From: Syntrophales bacterium
GTDB lineage: Bacteria > Desulfobacterota > Syntrophia > Syntrophales > UBA8958
Length of the DNA: 33,676 nt
Assembly: GCA_026416455.1 (NCBI GenBank)
Contig: JAOAFE010000017.1
Coordinates: 1 to 33,676 of the forward strand
Reading direction: 5' to 3'
Positions 23,139-31,341 of the stretch are shown here, piece after piece. Below the pieces are notes generated by a model that saw only the letters and a list, made by a program, of their open reading frames with translations, did no database searches and was not told where the DNA came from. Each line of letters begins with the position of its first letter. Position 1 is the stretch's first letter. A program made the translations under genes and the position numbers.

Positions 23139-25436
23139 TCAATCCCCCGCCGATGCAGCAAAAAGAGATATTTGATAGTGACGGAAACGATGGAAGTTCA
23201 GGAAGGCAAGAAGACAAGAAAGGGTAGATTCGGCCCCTTGATTAAGATTGGGACCACTGGCATGGAGTCCATCACAGCATCCACCTGTCTGGTGATCATA
23301 AAGGGGGACATTTAGATCATTGCGACCTAGAAACCATTCAATACATCTCTGGGCGTGGGTCAACCACCTGATATCCGCCGTAACCTCGTATGCAGTACGG
23401 CAGGCCTCTATCATTTCCACCGCTTCTATCGGTTGTTGATCAAAGCGAGCCTTTTCTTGCCCTTTTCTGTACCATCCGTTGTTTCCAATAGGCACGAAGT
23501 GGCCTCGGGGATCGGTTTGGATTTCAATCAACCAACTTAGAGATCTAATTCCCGCGTCCAGCATATCTCCGTGTTGGAGAGCCTGGCCTCCCAAAATGAG
23601 AGCTTGAGCAATTCGACTATTAGCATAGGCTACTATATCTTCCAACCACGGCCAATCTTCGGTGGCGTGATCTCGAAATTGGTTGTAGAGGCGTAAGGCC
23701 AGTTGCTCCCTTATTCTTCTCACTTCGCTGTTGCCTCCGAATCGGCGTAGATAGGCACTCATACCGGCAATGCCATAGGCAATACTCCGAGGGGAGCGAA
23801 ATTCAACCATTGCCTTGAGTGCCCTGTCGAATAACTCTTGGGCTGCCGCCCGGATGCCCTCGGATTCTGTCATAGAAACTGCCTCCCCCAAGCCCCAAAG
23901 GGCACGCCCGTGGCTATCCTCGGAGCCTACATCTTCCAGCCATCGACGGTCGTAACCCATAAAATTTCTGAACCTACCCGTTTCATCGTTAAAGGCATGA
24001 TAAAGGAAGCTCAAGTATATACAAGCCAGGTCATTCAAATCGTGCGCATCCATCACAGTTTCCTGAGCCATAATAACAGCTATCAAGGCCCTCGCATTAT
24101 CGTCCGTACAGTAACCATGCCAACGATCGGGCACAATGTACTTAGCGTGTTGGAGGATGCCTACATCATCCGTAAGACGCCTTATATGGTCAAGATTAGC
24201 TCGGGGAATTTCTCGGGGAGATACATCCATGGTCTTTGCCCGGAAGATAGGTCGTGGCCTACTTTCCCTTTCTCTTATCACTTCTTCAAAAGTTTCTAGA
24301 TAACGCCGAGCCACTTCCTTCCATACCATCTCTCGAGTAAATGTATAGGCCCGTTTTCTCATAGCATGCCTTTCTGCCTCGTGGTCTAGGAGATAATTTA
24401 CAGCCGAGGCGAGGGCCCCTGCATCCCGAAAAGGCACGATTAATCCCCTTCCTTCAGCCAGCATCTCTTCGGCATACCAATACGGTGTAGAGATGGTTGC
24501 CTTTCCGTTACCTAAGGCATAGGCAAGAGTCCCCGAAGTAATCTGCTCTTGATTGAGATAAGGGGTGACATAGATGTCAGCTGCTCCCAAGTACTCGCAG
24601 AGCTCTTTTAGCTCGACAAAACGGTTGTGGAAGATGATATGTTCTCCTACCCCTAATTCACGAGCTTTCTGTTGAAGAGAAAGTCGATAAGCTTCGCCTT
24701 GGATTCTACGTATATGTGGATGTGTGGCCCCCAAGACGATGTAGACTACATCGGGATGCTTATCGATAATTTGGGGCAGGGCCTCAATCATCGTTTCAAT
24801 CCCCTTCCCGGGAGAAAGGAGGCCGAAGGTTAGAATCACTTTTCTACCCTCGACGCCGTACTGATCTTTATAATAATTAGGGTCAACGAAGGGCACATCA
24901 GGTATACCGTGATGAATAAGTATTATTTTTTCTTTCTGGACTCCGTACACATTGACCAAAATCTCGACGGCCCGGTTGCTCATCACAACCAGACGATCGG
25001 AGAGGTGGGATATGCGTCTCAAAACGTTGAGCTGGCCGGGATTGGGGTTCTTAAGTACCGTATGCAATGTAGTAACTATAGGCATGCGCAAATTACCCAC
25101 CAGATCCAGAATATAGGCACCATTCTCACCGCCAAAAATACCATATTCATGTTGAAGACAGACAATATCCACGCGATTTGTATTGAGAAAATCGGCGGCC
25201 AAGTTGTAATCTTCAAGCGAGCGATCCCGAATCTCAAAACGCACTGCTGGAGGATAGGGATATCCTTCCGGTGTATCGTTCATAACCACGGCCCAGCATT
25301 CGCCTTGAGCATTCTCTTCAGACACGGCGGTAAGCAGATCCGTGGTAAAAGTAGCAATACCACATTGGCGAGGAACAAAATTACCGATAAAAGCCACCTT
25401 GAGAGGATGATAGTGATAAGTGCCTAATCTTACCAT
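23139..25436 (-). CDS. Glycosyltransferase fused to an (alpha/alpha)-barrel glycosidase-like domain
   Basis: This 765-aa two-domain protein has an N-terminal GT4-type glycosyltransferase at about 10-390: PRQCGIATFT, LQHEYGIFGG, the IHHGIPD donor segment (174-180), GLLSPGKGIETMIEAL (205-220) and EQITSGTLAYALG. From about 400 to 765 comes an all-helical toroid-like domain with WHGYCTDDNARAL (439-451), EDSHGRALWGLGEA and WPWLEDIVAYANSRIAQAL. These repeated aromatic/acidic helices resemble (alpha/alpha)6 glycosidases. GGAGG lies seven bases before the ATG. It is the first gene of the five-gene operon. The fusion suggests a coupled build-and-trim activity on one glycan, or a helical domain used to bind it; the catalytic acids have not been established. 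Confidence 0.86.
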   Translation of the reverse strand: MVRLGTYHYHPLKVAFIGNFVPRQCGIATFTTDLLTAVSEENAQGECWAVVMNDTPEGYPYPPAVRFEIRDRSLEDYNLAADFLNTNRVDIVCLQHEYGIFGGENGAYILDLVGNLRMPIVTTLHTVLKNPNPGQLNVLRRISHLSDRLVVMSNRAVEILVNVYGVQKEKIILIHHGIPDVPFVDPNYYKDQYGVEGRKVILTFGLLSPGKGIETMIEALPQIIDKHPDVVYIVLGATHPHIRRIQGEAYRLSLQQKARELGVGEHIIFHNRFVELKELCEYLGAADIYVTPYLNQEQITSGTLAYALGNGKATISTPYWYAEEMLAEGRGLIVPFRDAGALASAVNYLLDHEAERHAMRKRAYTFTREMVWKEVARRYLETFEEVIRERESRPRPIFRAKTMDVSPREIPRANLDHIRRLTDDVGILQHAKYIVPDRWHGYCTDDNARALIAVIMAQETVMDAHDLNDLACIYLSFLYHAFNDETGRFRNFMGYDRRWLEDVGSEDSHGRALWGLGEAVSMTESEGIRAAAQELFDRALKAMVEFRSPRSIAYGIAGMSAYLRRFGGNSEVRRIREQLALRLYNQFRDHATEDWPWLEDIVAYANSRIAQALILGGQALQHGDMLDAGIRSLSWLIEIQTDPRGHFVPIGNNGWYRKGQEKARFDQQPIEAVEMIEACRTAYEVTADIRWLTHAQRCIEWFLGRNDLNVPLYDHQTGGCCDGLHASGPNLNQGAESTLSCLLAFLNFHRFRHYQISLFAASAGD

Positions 25437-25493
25437 AACTATTCCTCCTTACCTAAGCCTTATTAAGATGAGCCGAAAGATTCAATCCGCGGA

Positions 25494-25507
25494 TGAAGAA
25501 TTCTTCA
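25494..25507. repeat. Perfect 14-bp palindrome upstream of the glycosyltransferase operon
   Basis: TGAAGAATTCTTCA is fully self-complementary and centred about 64 bases upstream of the start codon at 25436. It has the form of a dimeric repressor operator. No clear -35/-10 pair was found close by, so its relation to a promoter is uncertain. Confidence 0.4.
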
Positions 25508-25582
25508 CCTCCAGGGTGATGGTTCTTCTTCAATGTGTGACCGAGGGAAATATAGTGTTTTTTTTTCTGCAGGCAAGGGGGT

Positions 25583-25615
25583 CCCCCCCAGGGTCGGGGC
25601 TCGACCTCAGGGGGG
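25583..25615 (-). other. Hairpin after the flavin oxidoreductase gene
   Basis: An outer six-pair C/G stem (25584-25589 with 25610-25615) encloses an inner GGTCG/CGACC stem (25592-25596 with 25602-25606). It lies just past the stop codon at 25624. No T-run follows on the minus strand; the nearby T-run at about 25558-25566 would read as A in the transcript. It may therefore be a 3'-end stability structure or factor-dependent end, not a classic intrinsic terminator. The rest of the gap 25437-25623 holds only the palindrome described separately. Confidence 0.45.
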
Positions 25616-25623
25616 ATGTCACA

Positions 25624-27561
25624 CTACAGAGACCAAGCGGCTCGTGCTCCTTCTTCGACTGCTTCGATAATCCTTCGGGGTGCCTTAGCATCCCCCACCA
25701 CCGCGAAAGGAATACCGAGACGTTCTAAAGCATATTTCAAATCATCTTTCGGTTTTAAACCCACCGCCACCACTACCTTGTCTACCGGAGCAATAGTTTT
25801 CTTCCCTTCTGCTGTTTCCACTTCCACCGCTCGATCTCCAATGGCTATGACCTTCGCCCCGAAGATGAGATTACAGTTCTTATCCCGCAGCCTCTTATGC
25901 AACATATACCCGTGGGAGGTAATTTTAAGAACAGGGGAGCGCTCGAGCATCTCCAAAATCGTAACCTGTACACCTTTTTCGCTCAAAAAATCTGCCGTCT
26001 CCATCCCAACTAAGGCTCCTCCCATGACAATTACGTGCCCCGTAGGTCGAACTTTACCCTCCAGCACCTGCCAAGCATCACATACTAGATCACGCTCAAT
26101 GCCGGGGATAGGGGGAATAATTTTTTCTCCCCCCGTAGCCACAATTACAAAGTCTGGTTTGCCCTCTCGGATAAGACCTTCATCAACTTCTATACCGGTT
26201 TTAATCTCGATGCCCATTTTCCTCACCTGATCAATTTGCCAATCGATCCAGCGACCGTATATCTCTTTATGGGGTGGAATTTGGGCATAACGGATCTGGC
26301 CGCCTAGGGATTTATTCTTCTCCCAAAGGATAACCTTATGGCCTAAACGATGAGCTTCCGAGGCGGCAATTAAACCCGCCGGTCCACCTCCGATGACCCA
26401 AACGTTCTTAGGATTCCGAGATGGAGTGGTGGGATAAACGGTCTCTTGCCCCGTCTCTGGATTTATGGAGCAACGAATATTACCCTCCCCGAGGATTTCT
26501 CTTTCAATACACCCCTGATTACAGGCAATACACTGTCTTATATCTTCTTCTCTCCCCTCACGGGCTTTAATGAGAAAATCGGGGTCAGCCAAAAATTGGC
26601 GTCCGAAGGCAACTAGATCCGCATCACCACGCGCCAATACCTCTTCGGCCTGAGAAGGCAAAGTAAAGCGGCCGACGGCAATCACAGGTACATTTACCAC
26701 CTCTTTTATCTTACGAGCAAGCCAGACATTGAATCCCGGCTCATATTCAGCCGGCGCCTGGGTAATTCCCGCTGGGCTACCATGGGTACCAAAAGAAGCA
26801 TGTATGATATCTGCTCCTGCCTCCACCATGTCGGGGAGAATAGTCTGCATATCTTCTACTGTGTAGCCATTCCTAATTGACTCTTCTGCTGAGATGCGGA
26901 CGGAAACGGGAAAATCTGGTCCTACTTGCCTCCTCACCTCACGTATTACTTCTAGGACGAAGCGTGACCTTTCTTTCAAGGTTTTTCCACCATATTCATC
27001 CGCCCTTTGATTAGACAGCGCCGAAAGAAACTGGGTGAGGAGATAACCATGGGCACAATGTATTTCCACAGCATCAAAACCCGCCTCCTTTGCCCTTCGT
27101 GCGGCCTGACCAAAAGAAGCAATAGCTTCTTTAATATCATCAATCGTCATCTCCCTGGGAGTACCCCGAAATACAATACTCGGTATAGCGGAAGGAGCCA
27201 TAGCACGCCCCGCTCGCAAGAGGTAGACGCTCTCCCGACCACAGTGGTGAATTTGCATAGCAATTTTAACCCCTGCCTCGTGCGCCACCTGCGCTAGCTT
27301 TGCCAAACCCGGTATAAAACGGTCATCATAGGCACCGAGCTGATGGGGACTCACTACCCCATCGGGGTGGACACCTGTAATCTCAGTTATAATAAGTCCT
27401 GGCCCACCCTGAGCTCTTCTCTTCATATAGGCAATGTTCTCCTCACTAACCGTACCGTCCGCATTACCTAAATTGGTGCCCATGGGTGGCATAACAACAC
27501 GATTTGATAGAGTAAGGCTTTTCACTGTAATAGGTGAAAACACGTGTTTTAGTGCAATCAT
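25624..27561 (-). CDS. NADH:flavin oxidoreductase / 2,4-dienoyl-CoA reductase-type enzyme
   Basis: This 645-aa three-part enzyme has an FMN-binding old-yellow-enzyme barrel at about 1-340 (SNRVVMPPMGTNL, QIHHCGRES, AHGYLLTQFLS). A 4Fe-4S site follows at about 350-375 with the pattern CxxCxxxC-x11-C (QCIACNQGCIERE). The C-terminus holds FAD and NAD(P) Rossmann domains with GGGPAGLIAA and GGALVGMETADFL. This is the architecture of 2,4-dienoyl-CoA reductase (FadH), trimethylamine dehydrogenase and bile-acid-inducible BaiCD/H enzymes. Given the neighbours, reduction of an unsaturated acyl-CoA or aromatic-derived intermediate is most likely. The ATG at 27561 has AAGGAG six bases upstream; the 38-residue extension to 27675 lacks family similarity. 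It is transcribed alone, with its own promoter. Confidence 0.9.
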   Translation of the reverse strand: MIALKHVFSPITVKSLTLSNRVVMPPMGTNLGNADGTVSEENIAYMKRRAQGGPGLIITEITGVHPDGVVSPHQLGAYDDRFIPGLAKLAQVAHEAGVKIAMQIHHCGRESVYLLRAGRAMAPSAIPSIVFRGTPREMTIDDIKEAIASFGQAARRAKEAGFDAVEIHCAHGYLLTQFLSALSNQRADEYGGKTLKERSRFVLEVIREVRRQVGPDFPVSVRISAEESIRNGYTVEDMQTILPDMVEAGADIIHASFGTHGSPAGITQAPAEYEPGFNVWLARKIKEVVNVPVIAVGRFTLPSQAEEVLARGDADLVAFGRQFLADPDFLIKAREGREEDIRQCIACNQGCIEREILGEGNIRCSINPETGQETVYPTTPSRNPKNVWVIGGGPAGLIAASEAHRLGHKVILWEKNKSLGGQIRYAQIPPHKEIYGRWIDWQIDQVRKMGIEIKTGIEVDEGLIREGKPDFVIVATGGEKIIPPIPGIERDLVCDAWQVLEGKVRPTGHVIVMGGALVGMETADFLSEKGVQVTILEMLERSPVLKITSHGYMLHKRLRDKNCNLIFGAKVIAIGDRAVEVETAEGKKTIAPVDKVVVAVGLKPKDDLKYALERLGIPFAVVGDAKAPRRIIEAVEEGARAAWSL

Positions 27562-27586
27562 ATCAAACTCCTTCTGTTTTTTTACG

Positions 27587-27615
27587 AGTTTAATTTTTTT
27601 TATTGTCGATGTCAA
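27587..27615 (-). promoter_or_regulatory. Sigma-70-type promoter of the flavin oxidoreductase gene
   Basis: On the minus strand TTGACA (27615-27610) is followed after 17 bases by TAAACT (27592-27587), a consensus -35 with a four-of-six -10. The leader to the ATG at 27561 would be about 20 bases and contains the AAGGAG. Confidence 0.6.
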
Positions 27616-27652
27616 ATGTTGCCATCTTAATTTTCTACTTTGTGTATGACTA

Positions 27653-27694
27653 CCCTTTGAAGGGAGGAAACACATAGTTGAAGGGAACCTTCAA
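27653..27694. repeat. Repeated TTGAAGGGA boxes with a perfect inverted repeat, likely operator
   Basis: TTGAAGGGA occurs at 27657-27665 and again at 27678-27686, 21 bases apart (two helical turns). The second copy is part of the perfect inverted repeat TTGAAGG-GAA-CCTTCAA (27678-27694); the first lies in the imperfect palindrome CCCTTTGAAGGG (27653-27664). It sits between the divergent promoters of the oxidoreductase and the sensor kinase. Two ordered sites on one face of the helix suggest cooperative binding, perhaps by the response regulator encoded at 29072. Confidence 0.5.
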
Positions 27695-27708
27695 ATTCGG
27701 TAAATAAT
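27678..27708 (+). promoter_or_regulatory. Possible sigma-70 promoter of the two-component operon
   Basis: TTGAAG (27678-27683) could serve as a -35 box and AATAAT (27703-27708) as a -10, with a 19-base spacer that is longer than ideal. The -35 lies inside the inverted repeat at 27678-27694, so a bound regulator would overlap the promoter. The kinase start codon is at 27735. Confidence 0.35.
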
Positions 27709-27734
27709 TAAGAACTACTAGACTGGGGGGGACC

Positions 27735-29060
27735 ATGAATGAAAGCTATAAAGAATGGCTGGAAAGTATCGCCCATCCTCTCATCCTTTTAGATGCAAAG
27801 GGAAACATCATTTCAGCCAATTATGAAGCTAAGAAGTCGTTCGGATTTCTGAAAGGGCGAACTTTTTTACGCCTGATAAGGGAAAAGGAGCTCTCACCTG
27901 AAAAACAAATTGAAAAAGAAGTAAATTTTAATGGATACGATATTGATATACGTCTTCGTCCTGTCTTTTCGGAAGATGGGTGTATATATTTTATCGCAAG
28001 TCTCACGGACATTACAGCCGCCAAGAGGACGGAGCAAGATTTAAAAAATATATCAGAAGTTTATCAAACGGTGGTGGAAAATTCGCTGGCCGCCATATCG
28101 ATTCATCAGGATGGGATAACCCGATTCGTGAACCGTCGCTATGCAGAAATGCTCGGTTTTGAAGATCCCGCGCAGTGTATCGGGCGCCCCTTCTGGGCTT
28201 CCATTCACCCTGATGACGTACCCATGGTAAAAGAACGGGGTCTCATGAGGGAGAAGCATCAAGTTCTACCGGCGCAATACGTCTTCCGAGAGGTTAAACA
28301 GGACGGCACCGTGATTTGGGTAGAAATCAGGGCAACCCATGCCACCTATATGGGAAAACCAGCAGCGGTGACGAATCTCATCGACATCACCCAGCGGGTA
28401 AAGGCAGAAGAAGAGATTAGAACCCTATCCCAACGACTAGTTCGCGTCCGTGAGGATGAGCGTAAGAAGCTGGCCGCCGATCTGCACGATCAAATGGGAC
28501 AGACGCTTACGGCCATGCACTTCGATTTGGAAAATCTACGTACTTATATCCCAGACTTACCTCCGGAAGGAACCCGATTGTACGAAAGACTGGTGGCAAA
28601 TGTGGAAGCCTTAGCTGATCACCTGAGGAAAACCACCTTATACATGAGAAGTGACCTACTAGAGCAGAAAATGCTCATCGCCGTTTTGGATCAGCTGGTA
28701 AAAGAATTCATGCATCAGCATCCACAAATGAAAGTGTCTTTTCAGTCCTTGGGCTTTAAAAAGCGTCTAAACCCGGAGATCGAACTGACCGTATACCGTA
28801 TCTTCCAGGAAAGCTTGAGAAACATCTCTAAACATGCGAGAGCCGATCACGTGGAGATCATCCTTACATACAGCCACCCCCGAATTATACTTACCATCCG
28901 GGATAATGGCGTCGGCTTCTCGCCGAAAAAGAAGGCCAAGACGCGGGGTATCGGTCTTATCAGTATGAAAGAAAGGGTGGTCTCTTTCGGAGGCGAAATG
29001 GATGTCATTTCGGCACCGGGTAAGGGTACCACCCTCCGCTTCGACATACCCGTTTGCTAA
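27735..29060 (+). CDS. Cytoplasmic PAS-PAS sensor histidine kinase (NarX/DegS type)
   Basis: This 441-aa kinase lacks membrane helices and a signal peptide, so the signal is sensed inside the cell. The first PAS domain is at about 5-98 (IAHPLILLDAKGNIISANY). The second, with its PAC motif, is at about 105-225 (AISIHQDGITRFVNRRYAEMLG, FREVKQDGTVIWVEI). A HisKA_3 dimerisation domain follows with the phospho-acceptor H251 in LAADLHDQMGQTL, then a HATPase_c domain with QESLRNISKHA, DNGVGF and GIGLISMKER. It is followed after 11 bases by a NarL/FixJ response regulator, its obvious partner. It likely controls the second TRAP system downstream. There is no haem or Fe-S cysteine cluster in the PAS domains that would name the ligand. 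Confidence 0.93.
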   Translation: MNESYKEWLESIAHPLILLDAKGNIISANYEAKKSFGFLKGRTFLRLIREKELSPEKQIEKEVNFNGYDIDIRLRPVFSEDGCIYFIASLTDITAAKRTEQDLKNISEVYQTVVENSLAAISIHQDGITRFVNRRYAEMLGFEDPAQCIGRPFWASIHPDDVPMVKERGLMREKHQVLPAQYVFREVKQDGTVIWVEIRATHATYMGKPAAVTNLIDITQRVKAEEEIRTLSQRLVRVREDERKKLAADLHDQMGQTLTAMHFDLENLRTYIPDLPPEGTRLYERLVANVEALADHLRKTTLYMRSDLLEQKMLIAVLDQLVKEFMHQHPQMKVSFQSLGFKKRLNPEIELTVYRIFQESLRNISKHARADHVEIILTYSHPRIILTIRDNGVGFSPKKKAKTRGIGLISMKERVVSFGGEMDVISAPGKGTTLRFDIPVC

Positions 29061-29071
29061 GGACAGGAAGC

Positions 29072-29743
29072 ATGAAAAAAATTTCCGTTCTCATCGCTGA
29101 CGACCATGAAGTGGTAAGAGACGGGATTAAGGAACTTTTAAGGCGTCAACCAGATATAGAAATCGCAGGAGAAGCATCCGATGGGAAAGAGGCCATCGTG
29201 CGTGTTCGAGAAATACATCCTGACGTCGTCCTCCTCGACATATCCATGCCGGGATTAAATGGTCTCGAGGCTATCAATATAATTCGTCGGGTCATCCCTC
29301 CGCCGGAGGTAGTGGTACTTACCATGTACGACAAAGACGCCTATATTAAACAGCTCTTTCAAGCCGGGGCCAGGGGATTTGTCTTGAAAGCCTCCCCCAG
29401 CCGCGAAATTGTGGAGGCCATAAGGGCAGCCCATCGAGGAGAAATGTTCATTAGCACAAAACTGCAAGAAAGGGTTGTTTCAGGATACCTTAAGGCCTCA
29501 TCTACCGTATCCGCCAGTCCTAGCCGCTATGACCTTCTCACGGAGAGAGAGCAGCAGGTCTTCCGGCTCATTGCTCAGGGAAAATCGTCAAAGGATATAG
29601 CTGAGTTTCTCTCCATCAGCCTCAAAACCGTAGAAAAGCATCGGGCCCACATTATGCAGAAACTGGGACTTCATGATCGAGTAGACATTGTCAAATATGC
29701 AATTAAAATCGGAATCATGGATCCCGACCTTTGGAACGAATAG
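29072..29743 (+). CDS. NarL/FixJ-family response regulator
   Basis: This 223-aa regulator has a receiver domain at about 1-120 with the acidic pair D10/D11, the phosphorylated D56 in VLLDISMPG and a conserved lysine in GFVLKASP. It ends with a LuxR-type helix-turn-helix at about 155-205 (LTEREQQVFRLIAQGKSSKDIAEFLSISLKTVEKH, given here in outline only by position). The ATG at 29072 gives the canonical MKKISVLIADDHEVV start, so a TTG extension to 29054 is rejected. It pairs with the kinase immediately upstream. The likely target is the TAXI/TRAP operon starting at 29870, and possibly its own promoter through the TTGAAGGGA boxes. Confidence 0.94.
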   Translation: MKKISVLIADDHEVVRDGIKELLRRQPDIEIAGEASDGKEAIVRVREIHPDVVLLDISMPGLNGLEAINIIRRVIPPPEVVVLTMYDKDAYIKQLFQAGARGFVLKASPSREIVEAIRAAHRGEMFISTKLQERVVSGYLKASSTVSASPSRYDLLTEREQQVFRLIAQGKSSKDIAEFLSISLKTVEKHRAHIMQKLGLHDRVDIVKYAIKIGIMDPDLWNE

Positions 29744-29774
29744 AATATGGGGCCTACCACCCATTAAATATACC

Positions 29775-29847
29775 GAGGGGAACCTATTGCTTCCCTCAGA
29801 AGAAAGCTCTAGTATTCAATATGGGTATCTGCCCTTGGCGGGGGGCA
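29775..29847 (+). other. Leader region of the second TAXI operon with two hairpins
   Basis: The 126-base gap between the response regulator and the TAXI gene holds two possible stems. One is GAGGGGAA/TTCCCTC (29775-29797, one bulged G, 8-base loop). The other is TGCCC/GGGCA (29830-29847), close to the very strong AAGGAGGGGGG ribosome site. Neither is followed by a T-run. The second could modulate translation of the binding protein. I could not identify a convincing promoter here. Confidence 0.35.
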
Positions 29848-29869
29848 CTTTAAAAAAAGGAGGGGGGAT

Positions 29870-30832
29870 ATGAAAACGCACAAAAAAGTAGGGATTGTCG
29901 TAGTCGTAATCTTTTTTCTTTTCGTGACCATTGTAACCAACACAACAGCCACCACGAGATTATCCATTGGCACAGCCAGCACGGGTGGCACTTGGTATCC
30001 CTTAGGTGGAGCCATCGCATCCGTAATCAGTAAGTATGTGAAAGATACAGAAGCGACGGCACACCCATCGGGAGCCTCGGTGGAAAACATTCGCTTGCTA
30101 AAAAAAGGACAAACAGACATCGTGATGCTTATGCCCGATTCGGCTTACTGGGCCTACACGGGCACGGAACAGTTTGCCAAAGAGAAGCCTTATCAAGACA
30201 TCCGGGCCATCCTAGCCATGTATCCCATTTATAACCAGATTGTCGTCCTAGAATCGTCTAACATAAATTCCATTTATGACATGAAGGGGAAAAGAATTGC
30301 CGTTGGTGCACCCGGCAGTGGAACGGAAATAATGAATCGTTTGATTTTAGCAGAATATGGAATAACCTATAACAATTGTTCACCGAAGTTCCTGTCGGCA
30401 CCAGAAGCGGTAGAAGCCCTCAAAGACGGAAACGTAGATGTTATTATGTATTCCCTCGGCGCACCTGCACCGGCCATAATGGATCTGGTTACTGTCCGAA
30501 AATGTCGTTTTATAGATATGGAACCGGCCATGATGAAACAAATAAATAAAAAATACCCTTACTATATTCCCAGTCAAATCAAGGCCGGCACCTATCAAGG
30601 GCAAAATAAACCGGTTAATATGATGGCCTGGATGGGCATCCTGGCCGTCGATGCCAAAATGAAAGACGACCTCGTTTATAATATTCTCAAAGCCTTCTGG
30701 GATCATAAGGATGAAATTGACAAAGTACATGTGCAATTTAAGGACATAACTTTGGGGAATGCAACGCAGGCACCAATACCACTTCATAACGGTGCTATCC
30801 GCTTCTACAAAGAACGGGGCGTACTGAAGTAA
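29870..30832 (+). CDS. TAXI-family TRAP transporter substrate-binding protein (second system)
   Basis: This 320-aa periplasmic binding protein has a signal peptide (KTHKK, then a hydrophobic stretch about 8-23; cleavage probably near residue 28). The mature start is LSIGTASTGGTWYPLGGAIA, the standard TAXI signature. Later features are MYPIYNQIVV, the IYDMKGKRIAVGAPGSGTE hinge segment and VEALKDGNVDVIMYS. It is the standard type, more typical than the first TAXI protein at 15096, from which it differs strongly, so the two systems probably import different acids. The DUF1850 gene follows after six bases and the fused permease after that. The upstream two-component system is the likely regulator. 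Confidence 0.94.
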   Translation: MKTHKKVGIVVVVIFFLFVTIVTNTTATTRLSIGTASTGGTWYPLGGAIASVISKYVKDTEATAHPSGASVENIRLLKKGQTDIVMLMPDSAYWAYTGTEQFAKEKPYQDIRAILAMYPIYNQIVVLESSNINSIYDMKGKRIAVGAPGSGTEIMNRLILAEYGITYNNCSPKFLSAPEAVEALKDGNVDVIMYSLGAPAPAIMDLVTVRKCRFIDMEPAMMKQINKKYPYYIPSQIKAGTYQGQNKPVNMMAWMGILAVDAKMKDDLVYNILKAFWDHKDEIDKVHVQFKDITLGNATQAPIPLHNGAIRFYKERGVLK

Positions 30833-30837
30833 GTCTT

Positions 30838-31341
30838 ATGGAAAACCGGCGCTGGGTTGTGCTAGCAATTGTTGCCCTATCCTTATGGTCTACTTCTGCT
30901 TTCTCAAGTGGAGAGGAGATTTTTTTTCTACAGGTCAAAGATTGCCGAGAGGGTCGCGTCTATTATCATCTTCCCATCAGGCGGGGAGCGGAAATTAGTA
31001 TTCATCTACTTCACTCTTACGATCGTTTACCATACTGGGAACTATACGAGATATACGGGGAAGGAAAATTCAACCTCATCAAGATGGGGGGAAAATCGCT
31101 ATTGAATGGCCAGGGTTTCTTTTACCAAGGCTACCGAAACCTACCAGATGGGACATGGGAGATTGGAAACGTCAACGAGATTGTAGATCAGATTAGTTTC
31201 TTTATGGGTACCAAAGGGGATGCGGACCACAAAGTAATCGTTGGGGAAATGACGTTGACCCTCTCAGATCGGATCCTTCCCGGCAAGCTGATTTGTCTCT
31301 CTCTACTAGGGAGAAAGGATATTTCTTATGGTGAAAAGTAA
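30838..31341 (+). CDS. DUF1850 protein of a TAXI-TRAP operon
   Basis: This 167-aa protein has a signal peptide (hydrophobic stretch about 7-22) and the DUF1850 hallmark HLLHSYDRLPYWELYEI (about 55-71), in which HS followed by a proline-led strand is conserved. DUF1850 proteins are commonly encoded between the TAXI binding protein and the fused permease; their molecular role is not established to my knowledge. The last 14 bases overlap the permease gene, so translation is coupled. The first TRAP system in the window has no such protein. Confidence 0.82.
   Translation: MENRRWVVLAIVALSLWSTSAFSSGEEIFFLQVKDCREGRVYYHLPIRRGAEISIHLLHSYDRLPYWELYEIYGEGKFNLIKMGGKSLLNGQGFFYQGYRNLPDGTWEIGNVNEIVDQISFFMGTKGDADHKVIVGEMTLTLSDRILPGKLICLSLLGRKDISYGEK

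Noticed and set aside
23838-25427. Plus-strand reading frames over the glycosyltransferase fusion
   Set aside because: They run antisense to a clear two-domain enzyme and show no domain signature; long open frames here reflect the coding strand's composition.
25555-25624. Classic terminator after the flavin oxidoreductase
   Set aside because: A stem is present, but the nearby homopolymer reads as A in the minus-strand transcript, so only a non-canonical 3' structure is recorded.
27562-27675. 38-residue N-terminal extension of the flavin oxidoreductase
   Set aside because: It is low in similarity to the family, lies over the predicted promoter, and the ATG at 27561 has AAGGAG at the right distance.
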